Counted from the stretch's first letter, positions 32,121 through 44,990 are shown. The stretch is 64,000 nucleotides of DNA from Diadema setosum (GCF_964275005.1 NC_092702.1:32402726-32466725); one strand, 5' to 3'. Made by a program: numbers and translations. Notes: a model not told the origin generated them from the letters alone.

Positions 32121-32763
32121 ACTTATCCATCAAATTTTTACATGGATCATTGAGAGTCATTGGTAAAATGTTTGAATGTTCATTTTGGGACTCGTTGAAA
32201 TAGGCGAGTTTAACAAGCAAAAAACAAACAAACAAGCAAACAAAAACACCAAAAAACATGTTGCTTCTTTGTTACCTTGGTTATCTAAATCTAAGTGCTC
32301 TGTCAAAGAATGAACAGTTCGATTGCAGAATGGCTTAAGCGCCATCTTTAAATGATTTAAAGTTAGTCCATAATGAGAGAGAGCCAAATGAAACCTTTCC
32401 AACGATACTACGTAACAAGAATTTTCTTGCAAATCTAGAATTCTCGAAATTATGATAAAAAAATCCAATGTTTCCTGATTACTTTCTATTTAGGTGTGTT
32501 CTGACAGCTTTAATCGCAAAAGTCTCAAACAAACACGAGTTTGAGTAAACTCGTTTTCCGATCACTTTCTTCGTATATGGTTATGCCTCTTCGATAGCCG
32601 ATGTCACAAGCTTTCTGATGTCACACTTTGCATCGCAAAAGAAAAAGATATAATTGGCAAAAAGGAACCAAATGGAGTCATTCGTGTCGAAACCTATAAT
32701 TTTTAGAGTCCATTCTTTTGAGAATGACTGCAAACTTCGTCGAGACAGCCATACAGCCACACA

Positions 32764-32823
32764 TATATACATACATACATACAGACAGACAGACAGAAAG
32801 GCAGGCAGACAGATAGACAGACT
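32764..32823 (+). repeat. CATA/CAGA tetranucleotide repeat
   Basis: CATA units pass into CAGA units. Confidence 0.9.
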
Positions 32824-33467
32824 TACACTTTGTTAATCATGTCACATGAAATGTATATTCTATGAATAAATCATATAATATAGGTTTAATCTGATAGAGC
32901 ACAGCAAACATGCGTCGTTATCCTTGAGATTACGGGGACTGTGTCCGACTCAAGCGATATCTGACTCGCATTATTTCTATAATTTTTTTTTTGACCTGTT
33001 GGGTCCGTAAAAACATTCTTTTTAAATAATTATGAAGAGCTTGCTTCCAAAAGGCGCTAAATCCAACTTTTATCAATGTAGGGCCTTTCGGTTAGAAGTT
33101 CTTCATATACGTATCACATCAGACAGGTGTTTAGACATAATTTTTGTTGCATGTTGTCCGTAACTAAGATTGAAATTGGAATTTGTCAATAAATTGTATA
33201 CATTTGTCATTTTACTGTTGATTTGTACATTACATGGATATATTCAAAACGAAAGCTGACACAAAGATATTCTTGATGCGTTAATCTATGTCTGTGCACC
33301 TGTTTGTGTCATAGCGTTAGCGTTGTCGTGGTTGTAATGACGGAATATTGCTACTTCACTAGAAAATGTCAGTTCAGAAGGCTGGACAAAACACAACTAG
33401 CCAGAGTCATCATATTCAACCAGCAATCAACACATGCCATGCGGGGGACGGGGGAGGGGAGGGAAGG

Positions 33468-33604
33468 AGGGGCATTTCATGAAACACTAAATTTGTCAGG
33501 TATTTTTTTTTCTGAAAAATTGTTATAAGCAACTGCAATCCTTTCACCTGATTGGCTGAGAACAAATCAGCAGAAAAAAAAAAAACGCTTCATGAAATGC
33601 CCCT
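33468..33604. mobile_element. MITE with AGGGGCATTTCATGAA inverted ends
   Basis: The left end AGGGGCATTTCATGAAAC and the inverted right end AGGGGCATTTCATGAAGC match almost perfectly. It is 137 bp long and noncoding. The shared CATTTCAT word relates it loosely to the MITE in glass intron 1. Confidence 0.7.
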
Positions 33605-33908
33605 TTACCTGTCATGCTTTTATGATTAAAATCAGACAAGTACACGTGCAGACATCAGAGAAAAATTACCGAATCCACCCGAGTGACACGCTCCGTTGAC
33701 TTTACTAATGAACATCATTCAATTTCATCTTGACTCACGTACATGCATCCACATAAAATCTCTCTTTATTTCTTCAAATTGGTCCAATTGCGTCATACTA
33801 GACCTGCACATTGTGCAGAAAACCTGGAGAGTGTATTACGAGTTGTATTTATAACCCTAACGTAGTGGGTTTCACGTTTATATTATACCTATATATCTAT
33901 TGTATAAA

Positions 33909-33909
<1 letters not shown>

Positions 33910-33977
<68 letters not shown>
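33910..33977 (+). repeat. (AT)34 microsatellite
   Basis: Uninterrupted AT repeat. Confidence 0.97.
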
Positions 33978-33982
<5 letters not shown>

Positions 33983-36034
33983 CATAGTGTGTACGTGTGT
34001 GTTTGTGTGTTTGTGTGTATGAGCGTGATTCAGCAGCATAAGTGAGACGAAAAGCTGCTTATTCGTGTTCGAATTAATATAATTGGGGAAAAAGAGCCTG
34101 ATACTGAATGAAATTCGAATAAAGAATTTCATTAAAAATACATGATTATTCACGTATAGGTGTGCATGTGACAATACTGTGATAAAACCTTAAATGGCAA
34201 GAAAAGGTTCCATCCTGTCGTGGAATGGATCGTTTTCAAAATGAAACTTACTTGAAATAAACTAGGCTGTGGGTGTATTTTCTGCTTGACGTTTGTGAGA
34301 GAAATGAATCTTGTCACTTGAGAGTGGAATGTCACTTGGTAATGTGTATCGTTGATCGATTGATATTCTCCTTTTATTCACGCCTAATCACACATCATCA
34401 ATATCCTGTACTTGTATTAGGAAAACGCCCTCACTTGGCTCAACGTCAAATCAAAACAATGTACATCTTCCAACAGAGAGGAATTTTATTTCAATTGTTG
34501 CTTTTATTTTTCTCAAAGTGAATATTATACACGATGTGCGTCCGTCAGTTGAGTGCGAAAATCAGTTTCTACCAATGAATATCATCCCAGAGAACTAATA
34601 CGATCTAGTATAACAAGCGACAGCCGAAGAGAAATTAAATAAACATAAAATATGTACACGCTTATCTTGAAGAACGACTAAACCCTTTCATTCAACTTAG
34701 CAAATCTATAATGCACTGCAGAAGAGTGCAAACATGACGTGATAACGGACGTAATATATTCATTAATTTCCTTATGCACACTCTCGTATTTACACTTAAC
34801 ACTTTATCAGTATGTATATATCCAGACTCTTATATTCCCATTTTTAGTTTTTCTAAATAATATGACACTGTCTGGACTGTTGCAAACTTTCATCTCCTCA
34901 TCGACGGCTTTTCAATAACTCTGATTGCAAAGATATCAACATCACATACAAAAGCCTCATTTTTGTTTTCTTTTTAATCAAAGAGACAGTTTTGAATTTC
35001 ATCTTTATGTGTCTTTTCATGCCACTGATAGCCAATCTACTAAAGTAAATATCTGATACCGCGTTTCCTGCCGCTCCTTCAACAGAAAACGGAGAAAGAA
35101 AAGACGCAATGTAGGAAATTATCTCTGCTTGACTCTTGTATTTCTTTTGTGACGTCATTAACTGTGACGGCTCTTGTTGTTGCTCTGGAATTATACGTTA
35201 TTAACTCAAAGACAATTACGTAATGGTAGGCTAATAATCCCTCTGTGATATAGGGATACAGATTCATACTGATAAATTAACGAAAAAGACTGGGAGGGTA
35301 TCCTTTTATGTAATCCATTCATAAGGCAATACAAGTCCCGTCTCTACGAGAATCAAGATCGTGAATGGATTTCAAGAAGATTTCAATAGAATGCACATTT
35401 CCTGGAAATTTTTTTTAGGTTAAATGTACAAGACAACAGCAGCAGCAACAACAACAAAATAAGATATTTGATTGTGGATGTCGATGTTTGGTGAGTACCA
35501 ATAATGAAGTGACCGAATGTGCTAAGTGATATATCTTTTTTTTGTAATATATAACACATAATAATCATTAAGAAGGAGTCTACTTCTTGCTGCAAGATAT
35601 TGTCTCGTGCTGAGTACCGTTGCAGCGAAGGAATTACATATAAAATGTAATTAGCACCTACCGTGGAGCTGTGGGCTCTTCTTACTGAAAACTCAAACCT
35701 CCTTTATACACAGTGAATTTGATACTATACATATGTACTGAAAATCAACTATATTAAAGACGTGAGAGGAAAGAAAATTCCACGTAAATGGATATTTACA
35801 CCAAGATTTGAGTGAAAGTGCGAGATGAAGAGAGAAAAAAGCAAATCTTCTCAACAATGAAGAGTAAAACTTAACCATGTAATTCACATTAGCCATGTTT
35901 TTCAGCCGAAAATGCAATTGTGCAAATTAATCTACGCACAAATACCTGCACGAGGGGAATACGTAATTCCTTCTTCATCTTCTTCTTTTTTTTTTTTTTG
36001 CAAGAATATACGTCCAGCACAATTACTTTAACAC

Positions 36035-36040
36035 TTTATT
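36035..36040 (-). terminator. Candidate poly(A) signal for the minus-strand gene
   Basis: TTTATT on the plus strand (AATAAA on the minus strand), about 345 bp beyond the predicted stop at 36384-36386. Confidence 0.3.
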
Positions 36041-36383
36041 GAAAGAAATGATAGCATTTTTCGAATATTTTGGTTTGTTCTTTTCCTGGGGATGGGGCAT
36101 TGTGAACCTTAATGAAAATACTTAAAAAAGGTTTTCCTTTCAACATGTGATATTCTGCTCATGAATCCTCATCAAATTCTGACAAATGTGGGCAGTACTT
36201 CGGGAAATTTATCACGTATTTACTCATCACCTAATGGCATTATGAACAGCAGTACTCTTTTTTTTTTTTTAAATCTCGCAACAAGACAGTACTTTCATTG
36301 CATCAATTTTGTTAAAAGTTTTTTTTTTTCTCTCTTTTAGTTTGTTAGTTTTCTTTTGAAGAATCTTTCGTCAGCTTCGAGTA

Positions 36384-36500
36384 TCATTTTCTCTGCGATT
36401 GGAGAGCAGGCCTGACACCGTCGAGGAGATTAAGGAGAAAATCGCAGTAATCCCTCAGCTCCAGCAACATTTCGCGTAGCGTCAGTTGACTTTCGGGTTT
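36384..36500 (-). CDS. Probable last exon of an unrecognised minus-strand gene
   Basis: On the minus strand a strong acceptor (pyrimidine-rich tract ending TTTGTGTACAG) precedes 38 codons and a TGA. The peptide starts KPESQLTLREMLLELRDYC and ends GVRPALQSQRK, an amphipathic helical pattern that looks like real protein. Read after the exon at 38775-38926, which ends in phase 2, the first AG does not fit. An alternative AG 11 bases inside (exon start 36489) does fit and would give RQLTLREM. Otherwise an intermediate exon is missing. Family not recognised. Confidence 0.5.
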   Translation of the reverse strand, partial: KPESQLTLREMLLELRDYCDFLLNLLDGVRPALQSQRK

Positions 36501-37259
36501 CTGTACACAAAGAAGAAGAAGGCAATAGGGAAAAGAAGACAATTTGTAAGTGAGTAACATCTTGACTTGAATAAAGAAAGGGCGACCTCTTGAGTTCGTT
36601 CCTCTTTCTCTCTATCAAATTTCCTTCACTTCTGTTCTTTGTATTGCTTCTCGTTCAAAGCATTTCTTCCTTTGCAAATATTCATTTGTAAAATATCTAA
36701 GATTTAAAGTAATGGATTATGATTCCGAAAAACAATATGCGAGATCAGTACTTGTAGTATATTATAGATAGTGTGGCTGCTGAAATTAAGTTTAAGTAAT
36801 TGCGTATGGTGAAATATGAATTGTATCGTTATCATGAATTTTCCTTCTGGAAAATATTCTTGGTCCTCTGTTTCTCAAAATTGTAAAACGTACTTTTATT
36901 TTTAACATGAATCTTTACTTTTATTTCATCTCTACATAGATTATATTACCATAGACTCAACCCCCTTTTTAATGTAGAAGCATTCCAAAGTTGTAAGCGG
37001 TAATCTGTGTATTATAGTACGTGTATATAACATAACAAGAAATTACATATTGTGTCAGGAACAAATTACAACATATCTCCTCAACAAAAGATGGAACTTC
37101 ACTCTAGATATCGAGTAACCAGAAAGTCAGTATAGGGAAAGATCATGATCTATTTGTACAGCATTATACAAAATTCATTTCATATACATAATGCAAGTGT
37201 ATACACTTTCATATACATCATATACATAATCATACACACATTCGTTGATATATACTGAA

Positions 37260-37485
37260 TACATACATTGTACATTGTAAAGGCAATGAAGAGACTGTAT
37301 TGCTGTACATTCTAAAGGTAATGAAGAAACTTACCTTGTTAGCAATCAATGTTTATGTATATCCATTTATATGTATGGTACCATCAATGTATATGATATA
37401 TGTGTATGTATCTGCATGAGCAATGACATAATGCAGGAACCAATAAAATCAAATCAAATCAAATCAAATCAAACATACATACATA
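37260..37485 (+). mobile_element. Probable LINE/SINE 3' end with (ATCAA)n tail
   Basis: AT-rich sequence ends GCAGGAACCAATAAA followed by five ATCAA units, then CATA repeats. TGTACATTxTAAAGGxAATGAAGA is duplicated just upstream. Tail form only, with no coding remnant. Confidence 0.35.
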
Positions 37486-38205
37486 CATACATACATAGTA
37501 CATGCATATACAGATAAAGAAACCAATTGAAAATGGACGCCATAGAACAGACACAGTATTTCTCCTTATAATCATATCATGATAATTATAAAAATCCATG
37601 TTACCCGCTCTGTAATCTGTATAAGATGTAAAAACCTTTGATCAAAATGACTCACTTGGCTGAAAATACTCAAATCAAAAGGAAAGGGATATACTTCTAT
37701 GTTGAAGGATATAAAAGAGGAACTTGTTTATACGGATGCAGAGACTGTCGTTTGCACAGAATAATACACGTATATATTTCTGAATCAAGCAGAAAAAGGA
37801 ACACGCCTTTTAGTTCAGACGGTGACGATATATCGATGCTCTTTGGTTGTTATTGGTTTCCCATATCCCTGCGTTTTTACAAAAATAAGTCGGGTTTTTA
37901 TCTTAGGCTGTCACCTGATTTTACTGCACCTGTTGTTATGTTGCCGATATTACATAACCCTGCATGTCTGTAATCCTCTGTTTTGTATTACTCTGTAACT
38001 CCAGCATAGCAAATTATGACATTGAATTTCGCTTTATTTGGGTTGACAGACAAGTAATATACCATCATCTTTAACCCGAATTATTGTAGTCAACGAATCA
38101 TAGTCATCAAACACGCATTCTTAGAAGTGAAACATACCGGAACGGAAGGAAGTGAGAACAAACGCAAAAAATATGAAAAAAAGAAGACTACAGTGAAGAA
38201 GAGAA

Positions 38206-38258
38206 AAGAAGAAGAAGAAGAAGAAGAAGAAGAAGAAGAAGAAGAAGAAGAAGAAGAG
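38206..38258 (+). repeat. (GAA)n microsatellite
   Basis: About eighteen GAA units. Confidence 0.95.
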
Positions 38259-38646
38259 CAGGTTCATTTAAGGAAAGGACAGATCATCAACAATCGCCTG
38301 GAAAGTTGTCAGTAAAAAGAAAACCAAAATTGCGATTCGATCATACATGTTTGAAATTGAGTGATCGGTACCTCTGGTAGTATGATCTTCGACCGCTACA
38401 GATTTTTTTTCAATTTTTTTTTTAAACATTATTATCATTCTCAAGGGAGTACAGTACACTTTCATTTGTTTTGGGCAGCATAATGATAAACGCACACAGT
38501 CAGGACCGTTTTGCCATTATACATTATTTTGAAAATCAAACTGTCGCACACATAGGCTGTGGAGTACTCTTTTTTCTATTGCGAGGAATCAATGGCGTTT
38601 AACCAGGCAGTTGATTCACAAACATCGTTGGGGACACCTGGCGAGG

Positions 38647-38649
<3 letters not shown>

Positions 38650-38693
<44 letters not shown>
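38650..38693 (+). repeat. (TC)22 microsatellite
   Basis: Uninterrupted TC repeat. Confidence 0.95.
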
Positions 38694-38695
<2 letters not shown>

Positions 38696-38774
38696 ATCAT
38701 GTCTTGAGATGACAGAAACAGTTTCCGGCAGACTTTAATGTGTACTCAGATGCTAAGGTATGGTGCCCCTTTAC

Positions 38775-38926
38775 CGCCCTCGGCGTAGAAATTCAAACAG
38801 TTCACGGATAATGTGATCTTCCAGCTTGTTCTGGCTATCTATTAGTGAAGCCTCTCTCGCTCTGTGTGCAGAAATTCGAGCCACAGTTTTGCTGTACATA
38901 AACGGTGGGCCTCGAATTAACAAAGA
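38775..38926 (-). CDS. Probable internal exon of the unrecognised minus-strand gene
   Basis: On the minus strand an excellent acceptor (CTCCTTTTCTTCCTCTCAG) and a usable donor (GGGCG/GTAAAG) bound 50 codons in phase 0 to phase 2. The peptide starts SLLIRGPPFMYSKTVARISA, continues with HRAREASLIDSQNKLEDHI and ends FEFLRRG. It is basic and helical. Together with the exon at 36384-36500 it suggests a small protein, possibly a secreted peptide precursor or a helical adaptor; the sequence does not decide which. Confidence 0.48.
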
Positions 38927-39578
38927 CTGAGAGGAAGAAAAGGAGAAGGAAAAAGGAGAGAAAGAGAGCATGTAGAGAAAGGCATAGGGGGAGGGAGAGA
39001 CATTCCGCCAGTCTCACAGTTTAAAATGAGAATGCTTGTTTATTGTAACATTCGTATCCATGGACTTAACAATCGTGTGAGAGAAATGCACAATACACAC
39101 TACGAGCACAAGGCATAATACAACTATTCGGCAACGAACTATTCGTTGTTAATGGACGCCCATTTACCAACGAATAATACATAAAGCACCAATCATGACG
39201 AATTATTCTTGAATACGAGTAGCCTTTGAAGGGATTTCAGGTAAAGAGACCTTTTTTGATACAATATAATGTGCAAAGGAAAAAGAAATTTAATCACACG
39301 ACGTGAAAATGCCAGGACTTTCTATTTTCAGTCACATTCTTTCTAGGCTAAACAAATCGTCTGGATTAGGATAAGCTAGCAATGACAAAAGCAGTTTTTC
39401 TTTTGATGTTTTCCCAGCTCCCGGACGATCCCCACTCGAAGTCTATGAACAACAACATCTTTACATCTGTCGAGATAAATACACCTCTTCATGAGAATGT
39501 GTGTACCCCTTTCTCCCTCCTGAACAAGAGAACAGAATCTACAGAAATGGACATGACAAAATGAAAAAAAAAGAACAC

Positions 39579-39636
39579 TTGACGAGTCTGGAGTCCTAAT
39601 TCCACGACAGCCTCGCGCCAGCGAAGATTCCAGATT
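39579..39636 (-). CDS. Possible small exon of the minus-strand gene
   Basis: Nineteen codons (IWNLRWREAVVELGLQTRQ) follow a CATCTCACCCAG acceptor on the minus strand, entering in phase 2 and leaving in phase 0, as its neighbours need. The donor CAA/GTGTTC is weak. The plus strand is also open here, so this exon is uncertain. Confidence 0.25.
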
Positions 39637-40267
39637 CTGGGTGAGATGTTTGAGTCTTTTGGAAAGGCTTTTCGGGGGAGATTAAGAAATGTCGCTAAAT
39701 TTTCCAATTTAAAACTCTTCACCGAGAAAGAGATAGAGAAATTTATCTTGATCGAAACTAACTTAGCACGGCTTGACGTCACAACTCCTATGTGAATCAC
39801 AGGATTCAACAGGCTAATACAGGGTCGCGAAACTAAACAGCATAACAACAAAAAACAACAACAAAAATGATGTACAAAACTATCTTTGGCTTCGTCAAAT
39901 TTGTGCACGATTTTGTTAACATGCTTCAGACATTTTTAAGATACTTTTTGTTTGTCAGCTAAAGATGACAGTGATGTTTTGTCGTATGATTGTCACTTAG
40001 ATATCGGCCCACCAATGCTGTCATAATGAAAATAAAATTGAAGCTCCAGAGTATAAAACAAACCTATACTTGGGATGCGTTCCCTCTTTACTGCATCCTG
40101 AAATTGCGATCTGGCGTGTTTTTTTTTATTAGTGACTTTCATTGTTCATTAAAGAAAGAGACTTTCTGCAATCATTTTCCTACGGAAAGATGCCTCCTCA
40201 TCTTAAAGGGTCCGTATTTGCAACGCTAAGACGGTATACGTGGCTTCCTTGCCTTCCAGATGCTCAC

Positions 40268-40325
40268 ACACATACTCACGCGTGCGCGCGCACACACATA
40301 CGCACACACACGCACACTAACTCAC
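40268..40325 (+). repeat. CA/CGCA-rich repeat
   Basis: Imperfect CACA/CGCG dinucleotide stretch. Confidence 0.8.
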
Positions 40326-40484
40326 TCTTCCGCTGAACTCCCTGTCAGCCGTCTTGTCCTTTTCGCTGTCTCCACTTTGGTCAAAAGATCCCTCGGACCA
40401 CCGCACCGTCTCCCCACCCTAACCCCCACACTCCAGGTGCTCTCTGTGCATCGCCTCTTCATTATCTCACTCTTCAGCGTTTGT
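40326..40484 (-). CDS. Possible upstream exon of the minus-strand gene
   Basis: On the minus strand, TTGTTATTCAG precedes 52 codons that end at the strong donor GGAAGA/GTGAGT, phase 2 in and phase 2 out, compatible with the exon at 39579-39636. An internal Met starts MKRRCTESTWSVGVRVGRRC. The plus strand of this pyrimidine-rich stretch is open too, so coding status is unproven. A CRE-like TGACGTAA and a GTGAGT donor lie about 500 bp further upstream on the minus strand. Confidence 0.28.
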
Positions 40485-41362
40485 CTGAATAACAATACCG
40501 CCCCGATAGCCACGGAAAGAGCTCGAGGGGGAAATAGTGGCGTGTGGATACATGCATTGACTCTCCTTCCTCTTCTACGATCAGACCTAATAGGCTACTT
40601 TTTTCCTCAGTGTCCCAACTCATTGCGCATCCCTCTTCGTCGTCCATTCCACCCTCAACCTTTATTGATTATGGTATACGTTGTCACCAGTGGGAGCCGG
40701 AAACTTGCATCGAGTGGCACCACTCCCCGTCACTGGGCTCGGATTCCCCCCCCCCCCCCCGCCTCACCCCCATCTGAGATGGCGGAAGGTAGCAAGGGAG
40801 ATGTCTAACAGTCTGTTGGTTGTTTCGTCGCAGTTCCACATTTTGTTTTTGTTTTTGTCTTCTCTGTGTCAACAGACTCCGGAGAGAATGGATTAGTCAT
40901 GCGGCGTAAGTCCGTCCCTTGCTTCGCATGATTTGAAATGACGTGCGCGACGTGCGCGCCTCACCACTCACCCTTTGTTACGTCATCTACTCAGTATTCC
41001 CATGTATTCCTGTCTCCTTCCAATTTGAGAAAACGCAATGAATACATAATGGAGAGAAGAAAATGAGCGACGTTTACCAACACTGCATTTCCTATAGTGG
41101 AAAAATTTATCCGTTCAACACTTTCTGAATTTAAGGAGTGCCATGAATGAAATTATACCCTAACCGGGAAATCTTAACTAACTGATGATTTTATCCTAAG
41201 TTGGAGGATTACTGCCAAGCTTTTCCTCCTAAAGATTCATTTTGAATGACCAGCTAACGCGACAAGTTGAAAGCTGGAGCAAATCTACAAACCAACGTCT
41301 AGCTGAAGGAACCGCTGACATAAGATACACCAACGCAGTGTTTTACTACACCATTTTCGAGA

Positions 41363-41381
41363 CCCCCCCCAAAAAAAAAAA
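41363..41381 (+). repeat. Poly(C)-poly(A) junction
   Basis: Eight C followed by eleven A. Confidence 0.85.
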
Positions 41382-41892
41382 TATTGTCTGGAAAAGAGTA
41401 TCTCTCAGAAGGGCAATAAACATTGACAATAATTGCATTTGCGAGAGAACTTCATTACGTCATACCTCCTTTTCACCGCGTGGCTACCATCTCACCACCA
41501 AGATCGATCACGTCGATATAACATTCTCACCGAGCTCCAAAACTGATAACCAGGAATGTCCTTTAGTTTATCGAATGTACCATTCATCACGATTACTTAT
41601 ATTGACAACCAGATGACAACATCAGGGCTGATGATATCAACAAAGTGATAGATCCATGTAGGAAGTTAAGATGATAAGAAATCTCTCCTTAGCAGGGAGC
41701 TTCCTTTTTCTCCTACCAATTGATGAATGTTTCCCCTAAAGTAATGCTGCAAAAGCTTTACTGTTTTGCTCATTATTTATATATACGAATATATTGGGCA
41801 ATATCAAGAAGAATATAACAAAGTAGCTTTGATTTAGTTGCTTTGGTTTGACAAAGATATTCATAACATATGTCGTTACTGAACCCAGCGTA

Positions 41893-41940
41893 TACACACA
41901 CATAAACACACACATAAACACACACACACACACACACACA
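41893..41940 (+). repeat. (CA)n microsatellite
   Basis: Imperfect CA repeat with AACA interruptions. Confidence 0.9.
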
Positions 41941-42559
41941 TATTTATTCATTTATTTTTGTATATATACACACCATATATAATGCATTTGATGAAGTGTT
42001 GCAAGGAACTTTCTTTCACTTCAGCTGGATTAAAGTTCCATTAATAATAAAATTATGCTGTGTTACTTCAAGTTAGTGGCATCTCGAGCGTCACAAATTG
42101 TTGCCATTACTATCTCTTCTTCCTGATGATACCATGGACATTTCTTCCGTCTCACGAACACTGTAGCATTTCCCTCTCGTTAAAACTTAATGTGCAAACA
42201 CATTGTTCAATCGCGCTCATGCAAGTATGATTTTACTAGGTCTCCGCCTGCTAGTTCGCCGAGCGCCGGTTTACACGCGGTCCTCGGTGTAGACAGATAA
42301 ATGTATCTTTATTTCGCAACTGAGCCATAGCTGTCGTTGACTGTGCGCAAATTTGACAATTTAATAACGCAGTTTGCGAAAATCGTCCAGATCCATCGTC
42401 TTGAATCATGACAAAGCCTGCGACATGCTATGCCTTGCACCGATACAGCGAAGCGGGTAGGGTAACAATCTCCACTTTCATAATGTCAAACGCTGTGCGA
42501 AAAACAATGTCTCATTTCTTTCTGGGCTTCGCGTAATTTTAGAACGAAGTAGCCTCCAG

Positions 42560-42660
42560 CGTGCAAATTCTCAACACTGTCTAGAGTTCTTGTGTCCTCT
42601 TATATAAGTTGAGCGGCGGGACAAATTTCGCGTGACGGACACTGACAAGTGGAAGTGACT
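42560..42660 (+). promoter_or_regulatory. Candidate TATA-box promoter
   Basis: A canonical TATATAAG at 42601-42608 is followed by a GC-rich start region (GAGCGGCGGGAC) and ends a stretch (about 42230-42660) that is higher in GC and free of simple repeats. It could drive the gene whose exons appear at 61.9 kb and beyond, via a long first intron. This is inference from composition and one motif. Confidence 0.25.
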
Positions 42661-42814
42661 GATCATATTCGTCTGCTTTTTTTTTTCCTACAGTATTTCT
42701 CAAATCGATGGGGATCTTTATGGGAGATCAGGAAGGCTGGTTGAATGCGTTACGGACGTAATGGATTCATAGAATAATAACGCTTGGGGAGAGGATTGGA
42801 GGAAAGGAACATTG

Positions 42815-42861
42815 GAGATAGATAGATAGATAGATGGATGGATGGATGGATAGATGGAGAG
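42815..42861 (+). repeat. GATA/GGAT tetranucleotide repeat
   Basis: GATA units pass into GGAT units. Confidence 0.9.
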
Positions 42862-44138
42862 GGTGTTATTTGGAGGGAGGAAAGAAGAGCAGATTCACAG
42901 ACTGATCGGGAAAAAAGACAGAAAAAGAAACCAACCGAAACGAAAAATAAGGACAGGACAGAAAAATATCTTTAGAAACGTACTAATTTTAGATTTGAAG
43001 CTCGTTGGAAATTTGAGGAATATAATGCGGTAAGGTTTGAGAATTCACCTCAACTCAATGTCCAGACCAAGGCAGTCATTATGCTCTTAAATGAATGAGT
43101 TAAAGTGATGTTGGTGGAACTGATAGTGACGATGGTGGCAGTGGTCAACGGTGGTAGTAGGGAAGGGTGGGGTATAAAGAGGTGCTAGAGATCACTAGCA
43201 TGAACGCGAGTTGCTGTTATTCAAAGGAGATTATACTGATTTACATAATATTGTCCATAGTCCAATCGAGAATATACCAGAACTACCAATTAACAAACGA
43301 AACGACTAAGAACTTTCATGAGAGAAGTATAGAGCAGACCCCAAGCCGGGTACTCAATCATTGATTTCATTATCATTATTATTATTATCCATATATATAT
43401 TTCTTCTTCTTCCAGGAATGTGCAGAATCTCCATGGAGTACACATGCACATTCATCAACCATCATCACAACCATTATAATCAATGAACACAAAAGCCGGC
43501 CACCCACCGATCTCTCTTGTAATACCATCCCATGCCCTTAAGACCCCTTCAGTCTAATGAAATATCCGTATTCATAATTGTGTCCACGCGAAAACAAACC
43601 GTCTATGGAATTGAGTGGGCCATCAAATATCTTGACATGAAAAAAAATATCAAAACAGATTACCTAATTAGTTTTGGGCAATTCTCGATAGAACATACTC
43701 AATGATTGATAATCAGACTGTACTGAAATTCACTTCTTACCGAGAAAATATATTTGTTTCTTTTTTTCTCGCTCATTAGTATTTCTTGTTTTCATGAAAA
43801 TATCCTGAAGAGATTACTCTGAGGGATATTTGGGTGGGCGTTTCATCAACTGAAGAAAAGAAATGAATGACATCAAAAGGCATAAGCTTGCTGATGAGAC
43901 GCGTTGTATTTATGAATGAAATTGATTTGTCTTACCACAAGACAATATCATCATTACATAGGATGGATCCACGGGAAAGCACACACCAGAGATACGGATT
44001 ATGAATAAAAACACATCAAACGTGACAGACAAATAATTTGATTTAAAAATCCGTGGAGAATAATGGAAACATTAATGAGAAACACCGGGATATGATTGAG
44101 AGTAAGGAAGACATTATCCAGAGGTGGATAGTTTGAGG

Positions 44139-44314
44139 TCATACATTCTGTCTCAGGGACAATAATAATGAATTTGAATTCAGATGATCTTCTGTTATCT
44201 CTTTCTCCGCCAATGTCTGTGAGTCTTTGTTGCGTTCAGACGACCTTTTGCCAAGTCTGTTTTGCAACGATCCAATCCGATTCGCCCCTGAGGGTATGAA
44301 AACAGCCAAGTCCC
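44139..44314 (-). CDS. Weak candidate exon, minus strand
   Basis: On the minus strand GTTTTCATACCCTCAG is followed by an open frame through NRIGSLQNRLGKRSSERNK and on to a GTATGA donor-like site near 44145. The GKR is a typical amidation and cleavage site of peptide precursors. It leaves in phase 0, which does not fit the next candidate exon (40326-40484). No signal peptide is visible. Confidence 0.2.
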
Positions 44315-44832
44315 CGTCAAAACATCGAAGGCCGAGTCTCAAACATGTTTTCTTTTAAAATGTGATGAAAGACGCTGAAAAGTAGCAAATAACAGTACAG
44401 AGGAGGAAAAAAAGATGAGTGAATGTCGTGAATAGAAAATACAACCCTATCAAAGCATATACACACGATTATCACTGTTTTTTTGCTGTTTTTCTGACAA
44501 GTTTCTGAATTTCATAGTCAACGAACTCTTGGTAAGTATTATAAGTATTGCACTGCGTCCTTGAGGGTATAAGTGTCTCTCTTTATGTTTACTAATCATA
44601 TTGTTCAGGGGTTTACAACTTTTTTTGTATGGTATCAAGCAATGATCAATTAAATTATTTCTATAAGAATTCTTTTGCAAAACAGATTCAATACCACTGT
44701 TCTGTCTAATCCACAAAATAAATCTTTATAATATTATGTTACTTGGACGTCGTCTCCAAATAATATGCCGTACCCGATAGTTTCACATCAGCATTAGATA
44801 ACCACGTCTATATCGTGTAGTACTAGCCAGAG

Positions 44833-44933
44833 AGGTGTCGGTGATGGTGTTGATGTTGATTTTAGTGTTGGTGTTGGTGTTTGCGTACGGGATGGTGGTG
44901 GTAGTGGTTGTGGTGGTAGTGGTTGTGGTGGTG

Positions 44934-44980
<47 letters not shown>

Positions 44981-44990
44981 TGTGGCGGGG
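44833..44990 (+). repeat. GGT/GT-rich repeat
   Basis: TGGTG-type words pass into an uninterrupted (GT)21 at 44936-44977. Confidence 0.9.

Larger units (their letters stand above)
30485..36034. other. Intergenic region
   Basis: Simple repeats and two fold-back elements (31492-31899 and 33468-33604). I see no supported gene on either strand. Confidence 0.5.

Noticed and set aside
36398-36472. Plus-strand ubiquitin-like phrase (DTVEEIKEKIAVIPQLQQ)
   Set aside because: The same bases on the minus strand form a better exon with a strong acceptor and stop. The plus reading is likely its shadow.
39418-39501. Plus-strand exon-like stretch (LPDDPHSKSMNNNIFTSVE)
   Set aside because: The acceptor is good but the donor is weak and no partner exon fits. 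It overlaps the region of the minus-strand gene.
39580-39800. Plus-strand frame with MFESFGKAFRGRLRNVAK and EKEIEKFILIETNL
   Set aside because: It looks helical and faintly like an SRP N domain, but it has no start context or splice partners and the minus strand is open too.
40260-40808. 182-codon plus-strand open frame
   Set aside because: Its start lies in a CA/CGCA repeat and the rest is pyrimidine-rich. No domain was seen.
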